Below the pieces are notes generated by a model. It was not told the DNA's origin and did no database searches. It saw nothing but the letters and a program-made list of their open reading frames with translations. A stretch of 64,000 nucleotides of DNA, from contig NZ_BDBK01000011.1 in NCBI RefSeq assembly GCF_001612945.1, forward strand, positions 62,001-126,000. The letters run 5' to 3'. The stretch is from Nocardia inohanensis NBRC 100128. GTDB taxonomy: Bacteria; Actinomycetota; Actinomycetes; Mycobacteriales; Mycobacteriaceae. This document shows, piece by piece, positions 1 to 8,457 of the stretch. How positions within the stretch are numbered: position 1 is the stretch's first letter; the number at the start of each line of letters is the position of its first letter. A program made the translations under genes and the position numbers.

Positions 1-33
1 AGCCGGTACCCACCGCCGGACCGTTTCACTCAT
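1..33 (-). CDS. Possible start of a second CrcB subunit gene (partial)
   Basis: On the minus strand an ATG at 33-31 overlaps the stop codon of the crcB gene and opens a frame that runs out of the window, beginning M-S-E-T-V-R-R. Actinobacteria often carry two adjacent crcB genes whose products together form the fluoride channel, so a coupled second copy is expected here. Only 11 codons are visible and no family motif can be checked. Confidence 0.35.
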   Translation of the reverse strand, partial: MSETVRRWVPA

Positions 34-463
34 CGCCTGCCCCCAATCCTCGTCGCACCGTTCCCGATAGCCACCGCGTCACGCTCACCCCGAGCACCAC
101 CGCCGCCAGCGACACCACCACGGTCCCCCCGAGGTAGCCGAGCCCGGCGTAAACGGTTCGGCTCGATTCGAGCAGTCTACGAACTTCCACGGCAAAGGTG
201 GAGAAGGTGGTGAAGCCACCCAGTACACCGACTCCGAGAAACGGGCGCAAGAGCCGGTGCGCGGACCAGATCTCGGTGATGCAGACCATGAGCACGCCGA
301 TGGCGAAGCAGCCGATCATATTGACCGCCAAGGTCTGCCACGGAATATCGCCGGTCTGCGGCACCCACAGGCTCACGCCGTAGCGGGCCACCGCACCGAT
401 TCCGCCGCCCAGGGCGATGACCGAGAGGATGGCCGCGTCGGCGCTCGCGCCTTTGGAACCCAC
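26..463 (-). CDS. crcB: Fluoride channel CrcB/Fluc
   Basis: Fluoride-specific membrane channel that exports toxic F-. The 145-residue product has the small four-helix CrcB plan, with the GGIGAVARYG motif near residues 20-29, the pore asparagine in NMIG near 48-51, and GGFTTFSTF near 82-90, which carries the family's conserved Thr/Phe fluoride-track residues. An open frame extends upstream to 661, but I choose GTG at 463 because an AGGAGG Shine-Dalgarno lies just upstream and the extension is not CrcB-like and overlaps the divergent lipase gene. A possible second crcB starts at its stop codon, which fits the two-gene arrangement common in actinobacteria. Confidence 0.9.
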   Translation of the reverse strand: MGSKGASADAAILSVIALGGGIGAVARYGVSLWVPQTGDIPWQTLAVNMIGCFAIGVLMVCITEIWSAHRLLRPFLGVGVLGGFTTFSTFAVEVRRLLESSRTVYAGLGYLGGTVVVSLAAVVLGVSVTRWLSGTVRRGLGAGDE

Positions 464-587
464 CGCCCTCCTCTCCAATTTGCCAATTCGTAACTGTTCG
501 GCGTGTTGCTGAGCCGGAACAGACCCCGGGAACTGCGAGGATAGTGCCGCTTGCCCGGAGTTGTCCCATCGGCCTCGAGGAGCGAAG

Positions 588-1787
588 TTGGCGGTGCGCC
601 AAACGATCAGAAGGACGCTGGTCCAGGGGGCGAGCGTCGCCGCGGTGATCATCGCGGCCATGGCCGGAGCGCCGGCCGCCCATGCGGGCGCGATATACCC
701 GGTCGCGGACCCGGACGGGTTCTACTACGGCCCAGCCGATCTCGGCAATTACGCGCCGGGCGACGTACTGCGGTCCCGGATCGTCCCCGCCCACCCGTGG
801 CCGGGCTCGACCGTATGGCAGCTGGCCTTCCGGTCCACCAATTCCGAGGGCGGGCCCATCGCCGCCGTGACGACGCTGATCGTGCCCGGCGGCGGTCCGC
901 GCCCGCTGGTCTCGTATCAGCCGTTCGTGAATTCCCTGGGCCTGCAATGCGCTCCGTCGCACGCCCTGCTCGACGGCGGGCTCAAAGAGGCGAGCGCGCT
1001 CAATCTGCTGCTCGCGCGCGGCTGGGCACTCAATGTGCCCGACCACCTGGGACCGACCAGTGCGTACGGGGCCGCACGGCTGGGCGGGCAGATCACCCTC
1101 GACAGCATTCGCGCCGCCAAACGCTTCGCCCCGGCCGGGCTCGCGGGATCGCCTGTGGGACTGGCCGGTTACTCCGGCGGGGCCATGGCGACCGGGTTCG
1201 CGGCGGCCATCGCCCCGGACTACGCGCCCGAACTGCCGATCGTCGGCGTCGCCCAGGGCGGAGTGCCGGTGAACCCCGGCAAGATCGCGATCGAGGCGGG
1301 CGATACGCCGCAGCCGCTGTTCGGACTCGGATTCGCGGTGGCGGTCGGGATTCAGCGCGAATACCCCGATCAGCTGCCGCTCGATCAGGCGCTGACCCCG
1401 GCCGGGTTCGCGCTGCGGGATCGGATCGCCAATGCCTGTGTGGACGACATCATTTCGGCCGGAGCCAATCACCGCATCGGTGAAATGTTCAATCGCGGTA
1501 TGGAAAACGACCCGGTGATGATCCGGACCATGCACGACAACGCCCTGGAGATCGTGCCCGAGCTCATTCACGCACCCCTGTACGAATGGCACGGCAGCAA
1601 CGATCAGGTGCCGCTCGGTCTCGCCCAGTACACGGCGGGCCGCTACTGCGCGGCGGGCACCCCGGTGCAGTTCGACATCATCCCCGGCGCCGACCACGGG
1701 ACCGCGATGTTCCCGGGCGCTTCGAATGCCATCGGCTACCTCTCCGATCGCTTCGCCGGCATCCCGGCACCGTCGAACTGCCGTTGA
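588..1787 (+). CDS. Secreted lipase (secretory lipase family, alpha/beta hydrolase)
   Basis: Probable exported triacylglycerol lipase or esterase of the LIP family typical of Nocardia and mycobacteria. An N-terminal signal peptide is visible: basic start, hydrophobic stretch, then a PAAHA cleavage region near residue 30. The nucleophile elbow G-Y-S-G-G puts the catalytic serine near residue 196. Asp near 339 (GSNDQ) and His near 370 (ADHG) complete a plausible triad in the usual order. TTG at 588 is preferred because GAGGAG lies 5 nt upstream; TTG 561 and GTG 594 are alternatives. Length, about 399 residues, is normal. A strong terminator follows at once, so the gene is probably monocistronic. 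Confidence 0.8.
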   Translation: MAVRQTIRRTLVQGASVAAVIIAAMAGAPAAHAGAIYPVADPDGFYYGPADLGNYAPGDVLRSRIVPAHPWPGSTVWQLAFRSTNSEGGPIAAVTTLIVPGGGPRPLVSYQPFVNSLGLQCAPSHALLDGGLKEASALNLLLARGWALNVPDHLGPTSAYGAARLGGQITLDSIRAAKRFAPAGLAGSPVGLAGYSGGAMATGFAAAIAPDYAPELPIVGVAQGGVPVNPGKIAIEAGDTPQPLFGLGFAVAVGIQREYPDQLPLDQALTPAGFALRDRIANACVDDIISAGANHRIGEMFNRGMENDPVMIRTMHDNALEIVPELIHAPLYEWHGSNDQVPLGLAQYTAGRYCAAGTPVQFDIIPGADHGTAMFPGASNAIGYLSDRFAGIPAPSNCR

Positions 1788-1809
1788 CCATCGCCGTGTG
1801 ATGTACGAG

Positions 1810-1842
1810 AGGCCCTGCTCACCGCAGTGAGCAGGGCCTTTT
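1810..1842 (+). terminator. Rho-independent terminator of the lipase gene
   Basis: A 12-bp perfect stem (AGGCCCTGCTCA and its complement) around a 6-nt loop is followed by a short T run, 22 nt after the lipase stop codon. Confidence 0.85.
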
Positions 1843-1859
1843 CGCGTCCCGGAAAAGCA

Positions 1860-1891
1860 CGGTCCCGCTCGCGCGTCCGCGAGCGGGACCG
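1860..1891 (-). terminator. Terminator hairpin for the MFS gene
   Basis: A 14-bp inverted repeat (arm CGGTCCCGCTCGCG) lies downstream of the minus-strand MFS gene. With the hairpin at 1810 it insulates two convergent genes; it may work from either side. Confidence 0.7.
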
Positions 1892-1922
1892 TCGTTTCTC
1901 ACCTACCGAGCGGGAACGAATC

Positions 1923-3419
1923 TCAGTGGGCGAGAACGGGTTCGCCTTCGGCGGGCACCGGGACCTTGTTCGGGATGATGAACCCGGTCACCACCGCGCC
2001 GACCACGAAGATCGCGGCGGCCCACCAGAAGGTGGTGGTGTAGCTCTGCACCGCGGCCTCGGCCAGCACGCCCGGGGTGGGCGGGGTGTGGTCCGCGACG
2101 TAGTTCTCGAAAGCCGTTGCGGCCAAGGTCGACAGCAGCGCGGTGCCGATGGAACCGCCGACCTGCTGGCTGGTGTTCACCATGGCCGAGGCGACGCCGG
2201 CGTCGGTGTGGTGCACACCGGAGGTGGCGCCGGTGAACGCGGTCGACATGGCGGTACCGAGGCCGACACCCATCAGCAGCAGGCTGGGCAGGATGTGGCT
2301 GGCGTAGGCGGTGTCGACGCCGATGCGGGTCAGCAGGGCCATGCCCAGCGCGGAGAGCAGGAACCCGGTCACCAGGGTGACCTTCGGCCCGACCTTGGGC
2401 AGGAAGATCGAGGGCACCGTGACCGAGGAGGCCACCATGCCGGCCACCATGGGCAGGAACGCCAGGCCGGTGACGATCGGCGAGTACCCGAGCTGCTGCT
2501 GCATGTAGTAGGTCAGGAACAGGAACATCGCGAACATGCCGATGCCGATGGCGAAGACGGTGATGTAGGAGGCGCCGCGAGTGCGGTCCAGCACCACGCG
2601 CATGGGCAGCAGCGGATGGGCCACCCGCAGTTCGATGAAGACGAACAGCGCCAGCAGCGCCGCGCCGCCGATCAGGAAGGCCAGGGTGACGCTGTTGGTC
2701 CAGCCGTCGGATTCGGCGTGCGAGAAGCCGTACACGATGCCGAAGAGCGCCGCCGTGACGGTGACGGTGCCGGGCAGATCCAGCTTGGGCCGCTCGGTGG
2801 CGACATGCTTGGCCAGCAACAGGATCGCACCGACCAGCGCGATGGCCGCGAAGACCAGGTTCACGTACATGACCCAGCGCCACGACGCCCATTCGGTGAG
2901 CGCGCCGCCGAGCAGCAGGCCCAGCGCACCGCCCGCACCGGCGATGGCGCCGAAGATGCCGAACGCCTTGGCGCGTTCACCGGGTTCGGTGAAGGTGACC
3001 GTCAGCAGCGACAGTGCGGCGGGGGCCAGCAGTGCGGCGAAGACACCCTGTGCGACGCGAGCGCCGACCAGGATCTCGAAGTTGGCGGCCGCGCCGCCGA
3101 CGGCGGAGGCCAGCGCGAAGCCGATCAGGCCAACGATGAAGGTGGTGCGGCGGCCGAAGAGATCGGAGAGGCGGCCGCCGAGCAGCAGCAGCGAACCGAA
3201 GGCGAGCGCGTAACCGGTGACCACCCACTGGCGGTCGGCGTTCGAGAAGCCGAGGTCGAGCTGGGCTTCGGGCAGCGCGATGTTCACCACGGTCGCGTCG
3301 AGCACGACCATCAGCTGGGCCACGCCGAGGACGGCGAGCACCCACCAGCGCATGGCGTGTGAGCCGCGGCGACCGGTGTCGGCCGGGGCGCTCACCTCTT
3401 TTTCGAGAGCAGTAGTCAT
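1923..3419 (-). CDS. MFS multidrug efflux transporter, DHA2 (EmrB/QacA) type
   Basis: Predicted 14-helix proton-coupled drug exporter of about 498 residues. Family motifs are clear: LDATVVNIALP in helix 1 (about residues 40-50) and motif A GGRLSDLFGRR (about 81-91). ATG at 3419 is chosen over an in-frame start at 3458 because GAGGAA precedes it and the longer version would run through the operator region. It is divergent from a TetR gene with repeated AACGGAGA half-sites between them, so the substrate of the pump probably induces it by releasing TetR. The substrate cannot be told from sequence. Confidence 0.85.
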   Translation of the reverse strand: MTTALEKEVSAPADTGRRGSHAMRWWVLAVLGVAQLMVVLDATVVNIALPEAQLDLGFSNADRQWVVTGYALAFGSLLLLGGRLSDLFGRRTTFIVGLIGFALASAVGGAAANFEILVGARVAQGVFAALLAPAALSLLTVTFTEPGERAKAFGIFGAIAGAGGALGLLLGGALTEWASWRWVMYVNLVFAAIALVGAILLLAKHVATERPKLDLPGTVTVTAALFGIVYGFSHAESDGWTNSVTLAFLIGGAALLALFVFIELRVAHPLLPMRVVLDRTRGASYITVFAIGIGMFAMFLFLTYYMQQQLGYSPIVTGLAFLPMVAGMVASSVTVPSIFLPKVGPKVTLVTGFLLSALGMALLTRIGVDTAYASHILPSLLLMGVGLGTAMSTAFTGATSGVHHTDAGVASAMVNTSQQVGGSIGTALLSTLAATAFENYVADHTPPTPGVLAEAAVQSYTTTFWWAAAIFVVGAVVTGFIIPNKVPVPAEGEPVLAH

Positions 3420-3444
3420 GTGGATTTCCTCGTCCCCTAGGATT

Positions 3445-3496
3445 AACGGAGACAGCATCTCCGTTTCATTTCATGAAGCTACCAGCTAAACGGAGA
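3445..3496. promoter_or_regulatory. Probable TetR operator with three half-sites
   Basis: AACGGAGA (3445-3452) and TCTCCGTT (3458-3465) form an inverted repeat with a 5-bp spacer, and a third copy, AAACGGAGA, lies at 3488-3496. The array sits between the divergent MFS and TetR genes. A possible -10 hexamer TAGGAT (3526-3531) lies 6 nt before the TetR GTG, suggesting a leaderless regulator mRNA. Confidence 0.7.
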
Positions 3497-3537
3497 GAAG
3501 TCCTCCACTTAATCCCGTTCCCTGTTAGGATTAGGGT

Positions 3538-4212
3538 GTGAATCACGTCACCACCGCGCCTCCACCTCGGCGCTTGCGTGCGGATGCGGCACGCAATCAG
3601 CAGCGCATCATCGCGGCCGCGCGCGAGCTCTTCGCCGATCGCGGGCTCGAGGTCACCCTCGACGACGTGGCCGAGCAGGCCGGCGTCGGCGTCGGCACCG
3701 TCTATCGCCGCTTCGCCAACAAGCAGGAGCTGATCCTCGAGGTCTTCGACCAGATGATCACCGAGCTCGGCCGGGCCTGTGAGGTCGCGCTGCACCATCC
3801 CGACCCGTGGCAGGGTTTGGCCGATCTGTTCGATTACGCCTGCCGTCACATGGCCGGCAATCGCGGCTTCGGTGAAGTGATGCTCGAAATGCACGACAGC
3901 ATGGAGCGCTTCGTCTGCCTCAAGGACCGGGTACGCCCCGGCATGACCGCGGTCATCGAGCGCGCCAAGGCGGCGGGGGCGATTCAGCCCGAGATCGAGG
4001 CGGGCGACTTCTTCGCCATGGTGAACATGGTCGACGCGGTCGCGGGCTTCGCACGCCCGGTGAACCCCGATGCCTGGCAGCGCTATATGACCATGGTCCT
4101 CAACGGCATTCGTGGCGACGACCGCCCGCGCCTGCCGCTCACCACCCCGGCCCTGACCGAGGACGAGGTGGATCGCGCCAAGGCGGCCATGTACGAGTGC
4201 CGCAAGCGCTGA
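3538..4212 (+). CDS. TetR-family repressor of the adjacent MFS pump
   Basis: DNA-binding repressor of 224 residues. The N-terminal TetR helix-turn-helix is plain at about residues 42-67 (DDVAEQAGVGVGTVYRRFANK), followed by a ligand-binding C-terminal domain with no recognisable subclass. It is divergent from the DHA2 exporter, and the repeated AACGGAGA sites between them are the natural operator for both promoters. The GTG start lies close behind a -10-like TAGGAT with no Shine-Dalgarno, so translation may be leaderless. Confidence 0.88.
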   Translation: MNHVTTAPPPRRLRADAARNQQRIIAAARELFADRGLEVTLDDVAEQAGVGVGTVYRRFANKQELILEVFDQMITELGRACEVALHHPDPWQGLADLFDYACRHMAGNRGFGEVMLEMHDSMERFVCLKDRVRPGMTAVIERAKAAGAIQPEIEAGDFFAMVNMVDAVAGFARPVNPDAWQRYMTMVLNGIRGDDRPRLPLTTPALTEDEVDRAKAAMYECRKR

Positions 4213-4274
4213 TCGCGGCGCGAAAACCGGCGTTCTAGTAGCGCGGATCACACGCGCGGTTTACAGTTGGTCAC

Positions 4275-5573
4275 ATGACCAACTCTTGGGTGAATTGGGC
4301 TGGAGACCAGAGCTGCACTCCGGCGACCATCGCCGAACCGGGCACGCCCGAGGAAGTCGCCGCTCTACTGGCTCAGGCCGAGGCCGCCGGCCACACCGTT
4401 CGCGTCGCCGGATCCGGCCATTCCTTCACCGAAACCGTGCTCACCGACGGCACCCTGATGCGGCTGAACAAGCTGAACAAGATCCTGTCGGTGGACCGGG
4501 AGAGCGGGCTGGTGCGCGCCGAGGCGGGCATCACGCTCAATGCCGCCAGCAATGCCCTGCACCCGCTCGGACTGGCCTTCCCCAACCTGGGTGATATCGA
4601 CGTGCAGTCCGTGGCCGGCGCCACCGCCACCGGCACCCACGGCACCGGCTCCAAGTTGCAGAACCTCTCGGCCGCACTGCAATCGGTCGAACTCATGCTG
4701 GCCGACGGCAGCCGGGTGGAGCTCAACGAACGGACCGATCCGGACGGCTGGCGCGCCGCGCGGGTGAACGTGGGGGCGCTCGGCGTGGTCACCGCCGTCA
4801 CCCTGCAAATGGTGCCGTCGTTCGTGCTCGAAGGCGTGGAAACGCCCGAGCCCGTGGAGGATCTGCTGGCAGACCTCGACACCCATATCGACGGCAACGA
4901 GCACTTCGAGTTCTACGTCTTCGCGCACAGCCCGCTCGCGATGACCAAGCGCAACAACACCGTCGAGCTTCCGGAACAGCCGCGCGGCAAGGCCGTCGAC
5001 TGGTTCTCCGACGTGCTGATGACCAACTACACCTTCGACGCGCTGTGCCGCCTCACCCGGCGCTACCCGTCCGCGATCCCCTATGTGCAGCGCGGCGCGG
5101 CCTACGCCGGCAGCTACCGGCGGCAGGTGGAACGGTCCTACAAGGTCTTCGCCAGCCCCCGCCTGTTCCGCTTCACCGAGATGGAATACGCCATCCCGCG
5201 CGAACATTCGGCCGACGCCATCCGCGAGATCAAGGAAGTCGCCAAGCACTACGACACCCCGATGCCGATCGAGGTGCGCTGGGTCGCCCCCGACGACGCC
5301 TTCCTCTCCCCCGCCGGCGGGCGCGAGACCTGCTACATCGCCGTGCACCAGTACCAGGGCATGGAGTACGAACCCTATTTCCGCGCCTGCGAAGCGGTGT
5401 TCAACCGCTACAACGGCCGCCCGCACTGGGGCAAACGCCATTTCCAGACCGCCGAGACCCTCCGCGAGCGCTACCCGAACTGGGACAAATTCGCCGAGGT
5501 CCGCAACCGCTTCGACCCCAAGGGGCGGTTCAGCAACGCGTATATCGATCGGGTGCTCGGCCCGCAGCACTGA
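4275..5573 (+). CDS. FAD-dependent sugar-1,4-lactone oxidase (L-gulonolactone dehydrogenase family)
   Basis: Oxidoreductase of the D-arabinono/L-gulono-1,4-lactone oxidase family, 432 residues. The PCMH-type FAD domain shows VAGSGHSFT near residues 44-52 and GATATGTHGTGS near 115-126. The ALO C-terminal domain contains HWGKRHF and ends with the usual RFDPKGRFSNAYI segment. The mycobacterial counterpart Rv1771 is described as an L-gulono-1,4-lactone dehydrogenase acting in ascorbate-type synthesis, but the substrate here is not determined. ATG at 4275 is preceded by TACAGT (4263-4268), so the message may be leaderless. It stands alone between the TetR gene and the stress-protein group. Confidence 0.88.
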   Translation: MTNSWVNWAGDQSCTPATIAEPGTPEEVAALLAQAEAAGHTVRVAGSGHSFTETVLTDGTLMRLNKLNKILSVDRESGLVRAEAGITLNAASNALHPLGLAFPNLGDIDVQSVAGATATGTHGTGSKLQNLSAALQSVELMLADGSRVELNERTDPDGWRAARVNVGALGVVTAVTLQMVPSFVLEGVETPEPVEDLLADLDTHIDGNEHFEFYVFAHSPLAMTKRNNTVELPEQPRGKAVDWFSDVLMTNYTFDALCRLTRRYPSAIPYVQRGAAYAGSYRRQVERSYKVFASPRLFRFTEMEYAIPREHSADAIREIKEVAKHYDTPMPIEVRWVAPDDAFLSPAGGRETCYIAVHQYQGMEYEPYFRACEAVFNRYNGRPHWGKRHFQTAETLRERYPNWDKFAEVRNRFDPKGRFSNAYIDRVLGPQH

Positions 5574-5585
5574 GAAACCTCCGAG

Positions 5586-5683
5586 AGTCGGACATTCCGA
5601 CTATGCTGGTTTGCTGAAAGATCGCTGCAAAGCGATACAGCTCGTCGAACTGTCCTGGATACGCGCCCGGTCCGCGGGCGCGT
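5586..5683 (+). promoter_or_regulatory. Structured leader upstream of the LEA-like genes
   Basis: Three consecutive inverted repeats occupy the 130 nt before the first LEA-like gene: AGTCGGA/TCCGACT (5586-5602, 3-nt centre), ATCGCT/AGCGAT (5621-5636) and ACGCGCCCG/CGGGCGCGT (5661-5683). The first could be an operator or weak terminator of the upstream gene; the others could fold in RNA just before the strong GAGGAGG ribosome site at 5692-5698. No known riboswitch class is recognised. Confidence 0.45.
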
Positions 5684-5703
5684 CCATATGCGAGGAGGTT
5701 CCG

Positions 5704-5931
5704 ATGTCTTCTTTCGGCGACAAGATGGACGCGGCCGGCGACAAAGCCAAAGCCGATATGCAGGGCGCAGCCGATAAAACCCGCGATGCCGCCGGCAACG
5801 CCATGGGCGATATGAAGAACGCCGCGGATCAGATGGGCGACCGCCTCGAGCACGCCGCCGACGAAATGAAAGAGAAGGTCGGCGACTTCATGGGCAAAAT
5901 GAAGGACAAGCTCGGCGGCGGCGCGAAGTAG
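5704..5931 (+). CDS. Small LEA/CsbD-like amphipathic helical stress protein
   Basis: A 75-residue, Ala/Lys/Asp-rich protein made of short heptad-to-undecad repeats such as GDKMDAAGDKAK and ADKTRDAAGN, with no Cys and few aromatics. This resembles CsbD-like or group-3 LEA proteins, which fold into amphipathic helices during desiccation or osmotic stress. A strong GAGGAGG lies 5 nt before ATG 5704. It is followed 13 nt later by a second protein of the same style and then by a BCCT osmolyte transporter and MscL, which supports an osmotic-stress role. The function is inferred from composition and neighbours. Confidence 0.75.
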   Translation: MSSFGDKMDAAGDKAKADMQGAADKTRDAAGNAMGDMKNAADQMGDRLEHAADEMKEKVGDFMGKMKDKLGGGAK

Positions 5932-5944
5932 GCCGGTACCGACG

Positions 5945-6277
5945 ATGCCGACGAATGACGATATCGGCGACAACGCCGAACGGCTGGCCGACGACACCGG
6001 CAGCACCGCGGGCAATCTGGCCGATCAGGCCGGAGCCGCCGCCGGAAAGCTCGCCGAACGCGCCAGCGGCGCCGCCGCCGAACTCGCCGACCGTGCGCAG
6101 AGCGCGGCCGCCGAACTCGCCGACATGGCGAAGGCGTTCGCCGACAAGCTCAATACCGAGGATGTGCAAGTCACCCTCGAACAGGTGCGGGCCAATCTCG
6201 AACACGCCGCCCAGGACGTGATGGCGGCCGTGAACGAGATCGTCAACACCGTCAAGGACAAGGTCAGCGGCAAGTAG
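5945..6277 (+). CDS. LEA-like alanine-rich coiled/helical protein
   Basis: A 110-residue protein with repeated Ala-rich helical units (AGAAAGKLAERASGAAAELADRA) and an acidic N terminus; the C-terminal 40 residues look like a separate amphipathic helix ending in VKDKVSGK. Composition matches LEA/apolipoprotein-like stress proteins. It starts 13 nt after the preceding LEA-like gene and is probably cotranscribed. The two ORFs are similar in style but not simple duplicates. Confidence 0.7.
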   Translation: MPTNDDIGDNAERLADDTGSTAGNLADQAGAAAGKLAERASGAAAELADRAQSAAAELADMAKAFADKLNTEDVQVTLEQVRANLEHAAQDVMAAVNEIVNTVKDKVSGK

Positions 6278-6350
6278 CACCCATGCGACCCCGATCCCGG
6301 GCTGTCCGCACGCCCGGGACCGGGGTTGTTCCAACAGCACAGGGGATTTC

Positions 6351-7919
6351 GTGAGCGCACCGAGCAGTACCCCGCCCGTACCGGCCGTGCATCACCGGGC
6401 CGCGGTGGCGCCCAGGGTTTTCTGGCCGTCCGCCGTCGTCGTGCTGGCATTCACGGTGTACGCCATCGTGTTTCAAGATACCGCCGCACGACAGGCGAAA
6501 GCCTTGCAGGACAATGTGATCGGCGGATTTGGCTGGTATTACATCGTCATCGTCACGCTGTTCGTGGTGTTCGCGATCTGGCTGGGGCTGGGCCGGTTCG
6601 GCGACATCATCCTCGGCGACGACGGCGAAACCGCCCAATACTCCATGGGCGCATGGCTTTCCATGCTGTTCGCGGCGGGCATGGGCATCGGGCTGGTGTT
6701 CTGGGGTGTGGCCGAGCCGCTGTTCCATTACGACGATCCGCGCCCGGGCGTCGGCGAGACGCCCGCTCAGCGCGCGGACGCCGCCATGGTGCAGACCTTC
6801 CTGCACTGGGGGATTCACCCGTGGGCCATCTACGTGGTGGTGGGTTTGGCCATCGCGTATTCGATTCATCGCAAGGGCCGGCCGGTGTCGATCCGCTGGT
6901 CGCTGGAGTCGCTGGTGGGCGACAAGATCCGGGGCTGGCGCGGGGACGTCATCGATATCGTGGCGGTGATCGGCACCGTTTTCGGCGTGGCCACCTCGCT
7001 CGGGCTGGGCGTACTCCAGATCTCGGCGGGGCTGAATTATCAAGGCTGGATTCACGAACCGGGTAAGGGCGCGCAGGTGGTGCTGATCGTGGTGGTCACC
7101 GCGCTGGCCACCATCTCGGTGGTGACCGGCGTCGACAAGGGCATCAAGCTGCTGTCGCAGGCGAATATGGGGATCGCGGGGCTGCTGCTGCTCTTCGTGC
7201 TGGTGGCCGGGCCGACCCTGTTCATCGTCAACGACCTGGTGCAGAACATCGGGGCGTATATCCAGACGCTGCCGAAGATCAGCCTCTATACCGGGGCCAC
7301 CGAGGGGCCGACCGGCACCGCCTGGACGCAGCAGTGGACCGTTTTCTATTGGGGCTGGTGGATTTCCTGGGCCCCGTTCGTGGGGGTCTTCATCGCCCGT
7401 ATTTCGCGCGGGCGCACCGTGCGCGAGTTCGTTGCCGGGGTATTGCTGGTGCCGACCCTGCTGACCTTCGTCTGGTTCGCCGTCTTCGGCGGGGCGGGTC
7501 TGCATCGCGAAATGTTCGGCGGCGGTGGACTGGTCGGCCCCGACGGCCCGGACCGCGACAGCGCGCTCTTCGCCCTGCTGCACACCCTGCCCGGCGGCAC
7601 CGTCACCGCGGGCCTGGCGATTCTGGTCATCGTGCTGTTCTTCGTCACCTCGGCCGACTCCGGCGCGCTGGTGGTGAACATGCTCTCCTCCGGCGGCAAT
7701 CCGGAACCACCGAACTGGAGCCGGATCTTCTGGACCTGCGCGCAGGGCGCGGTCGCCATCGCACTGCTGGTGGCCAGCGGCACCGGCGCGTCGGCGCTGA
7801 CCACGCTGCAAACCGTGGCCATCCTGATCGCGCTGCCGTTCAGCGTCGTCATGCTCGCCATGTGCGCCGCGCTGGTGCGCACCTTCCGCGCCGAAAACAC
7901 ACCGGACGGCCGGGTGTGA
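6351..7919 (+). CDS. BCCT-family osmolyte (betaine/carnitine/choline) transporter
   Basis: Twelve-helix sodium- or proton-coupled transporter for quaternary ammonium osmoprotectants, 522 residues. BCCT hallmarks are the glycine-rich substrate/sodium loop AGMGIGLVFWGVAEPL (about residues 109-124) and the Trp-rich FYWGWWISWAPFVG signature with the following ARISRGRTVREF segment (about 327-357). It lacks the long C-terminal osmosensing tail of BetP, so regulation is probably transcriptional or the protein is not strongly osmosensing. It lies downstream of two LEA-like genes and upstream of mscL. GTG at 6351 is the first start; no strong ribosome site is seen. Confidence 0.9.
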   Translation: MSAPSSTPPVPAVHHRAAVAPRVFWPSAVVVLAFTVYAIVFQDTAARQAKALQDNVIGGFGWYYIVIVTLFVVFAIWLGLGRFGDIILGDDGETAQYSMGAWLSMLFAAGMGIGLVFWGVAEPLFHYDDPRPGVGETPAQRADAAMVQTFLHWGIHPWAIYVVVGLAIAYSIHRKGRPVSIRWSLESLVGDKIRGWRGDVIDIVAVIGTVFGVATSLGLGVLQISAGLNYQGWIHEPGKGAQVVLIVVVTALATISVVTGVDKGIKLLSQANMGIAGLLLLFVLVAGPTLFIVNDLVQNIGAYIQTLPKISLYTGATEGPTGTAWTQQWTVFYWGWWISWAPFVGVFIARISRGRTVREFVAGVLLVPTLLTFVWFAVFGGAGLHREMFGGGGLVGPDGPDRDSALFALLHTLPGGTVTAGLAILVIVLFFVTSADSGALVVNMLSSGGNPEPPNWSRIFWTCAQGAVAIALLVASGTGASALTTLQTVAILIALPFSVVMLAMCAALVRTFRAENTPDGRV

Positions 7920-8036
7920 GCTGCGCAATGTGACGTAAGAGACGGCGGTGTGCCGTGTACGAAACGGGGTTCGGCCAGCGCCTAGACTCCGGCGCGGAAG
8001 ATTACGAATTCGTCTTGGATTGGATCAGTCAGCGTC

Positions 8037-8441
8037 ATGCTCAAGGGCTTCAAAGATTTCCTGATGAGGGGCAATGTCATCGATCTCGCGGTCGCGGTGG
8101 TGATGGGTACCGCCTTCACCGCGATCGTCACCTCGGTGACCAAGGGGCTCATCGAACCCTTGCTCGCCGTGCTCGGCGGCAACAGCGAATTCGGGCTGGG
8201 CTTCCAGATCCTCGCGGGCAAGCCGTCGACCTTCGTGGCGCTCGGGCCGATCATCAGCGCGGCCATCAACTTCGTCACCGTCGCGGCCGTGCTCTACTTC
8301 GTGCTCATCCTGCCGATGAACCACCTGAAGGCGCGGCTCTCCAAGCCCACCGAGGTCAAGGCCGACCCGACCGAACTCGAACTCCTCACCGAGATCCGCG
8401 ACCTGCTCGCCAAGCAGCAGGGCGATGCGCTGAAGAAGTAG
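8037..8441 (+). CDS. mscL: Large-conductance mechanosensitive channel MscL
   Basis: Pressure-release channel opened by membrane tension during hypo-osmotic shock. The 134-residue length, the N-terminal GFKDFLMRGNVIDLAVAVVMG amphipathic helix and pore helix 1, the periplasmic loop, helix 2 (FVTVAAVLYFVLILPMN) and the cytoplasmic helix ending LLTEIRDLLAKQ are all standard. Together with the BCCT importer and LEA-like proteins it makes an osmotic-balance group: uptake on upshift, release on downshift. Spacing of 117 nt from the transporter suggests its own promoter. Confidence 0.95.
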   Translation: MLKGFKDFLMRGNVIDLAVAVVMGTAFTAIVTSVTKGLIEPLLAVLGGNSEFGLGFQILAGKPSTFVALGPIISAAINFVTVAAVLYFVLILPMNHLKARLSKPTEVKADPTELELLTEIRDLLAKQQGDALKK

Positions 8442-8457
8442 GGGGCGGGCAACTCTC

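Noticed and set aside
177..1697. Long minus-strand frame of 506 codons opposite the lipase gene
   Set aside because: It is the mirror of a high-GC gene: composition is Arg/His/Gly-rich, has no domain, and the plus-strand lipase has clear motifs.
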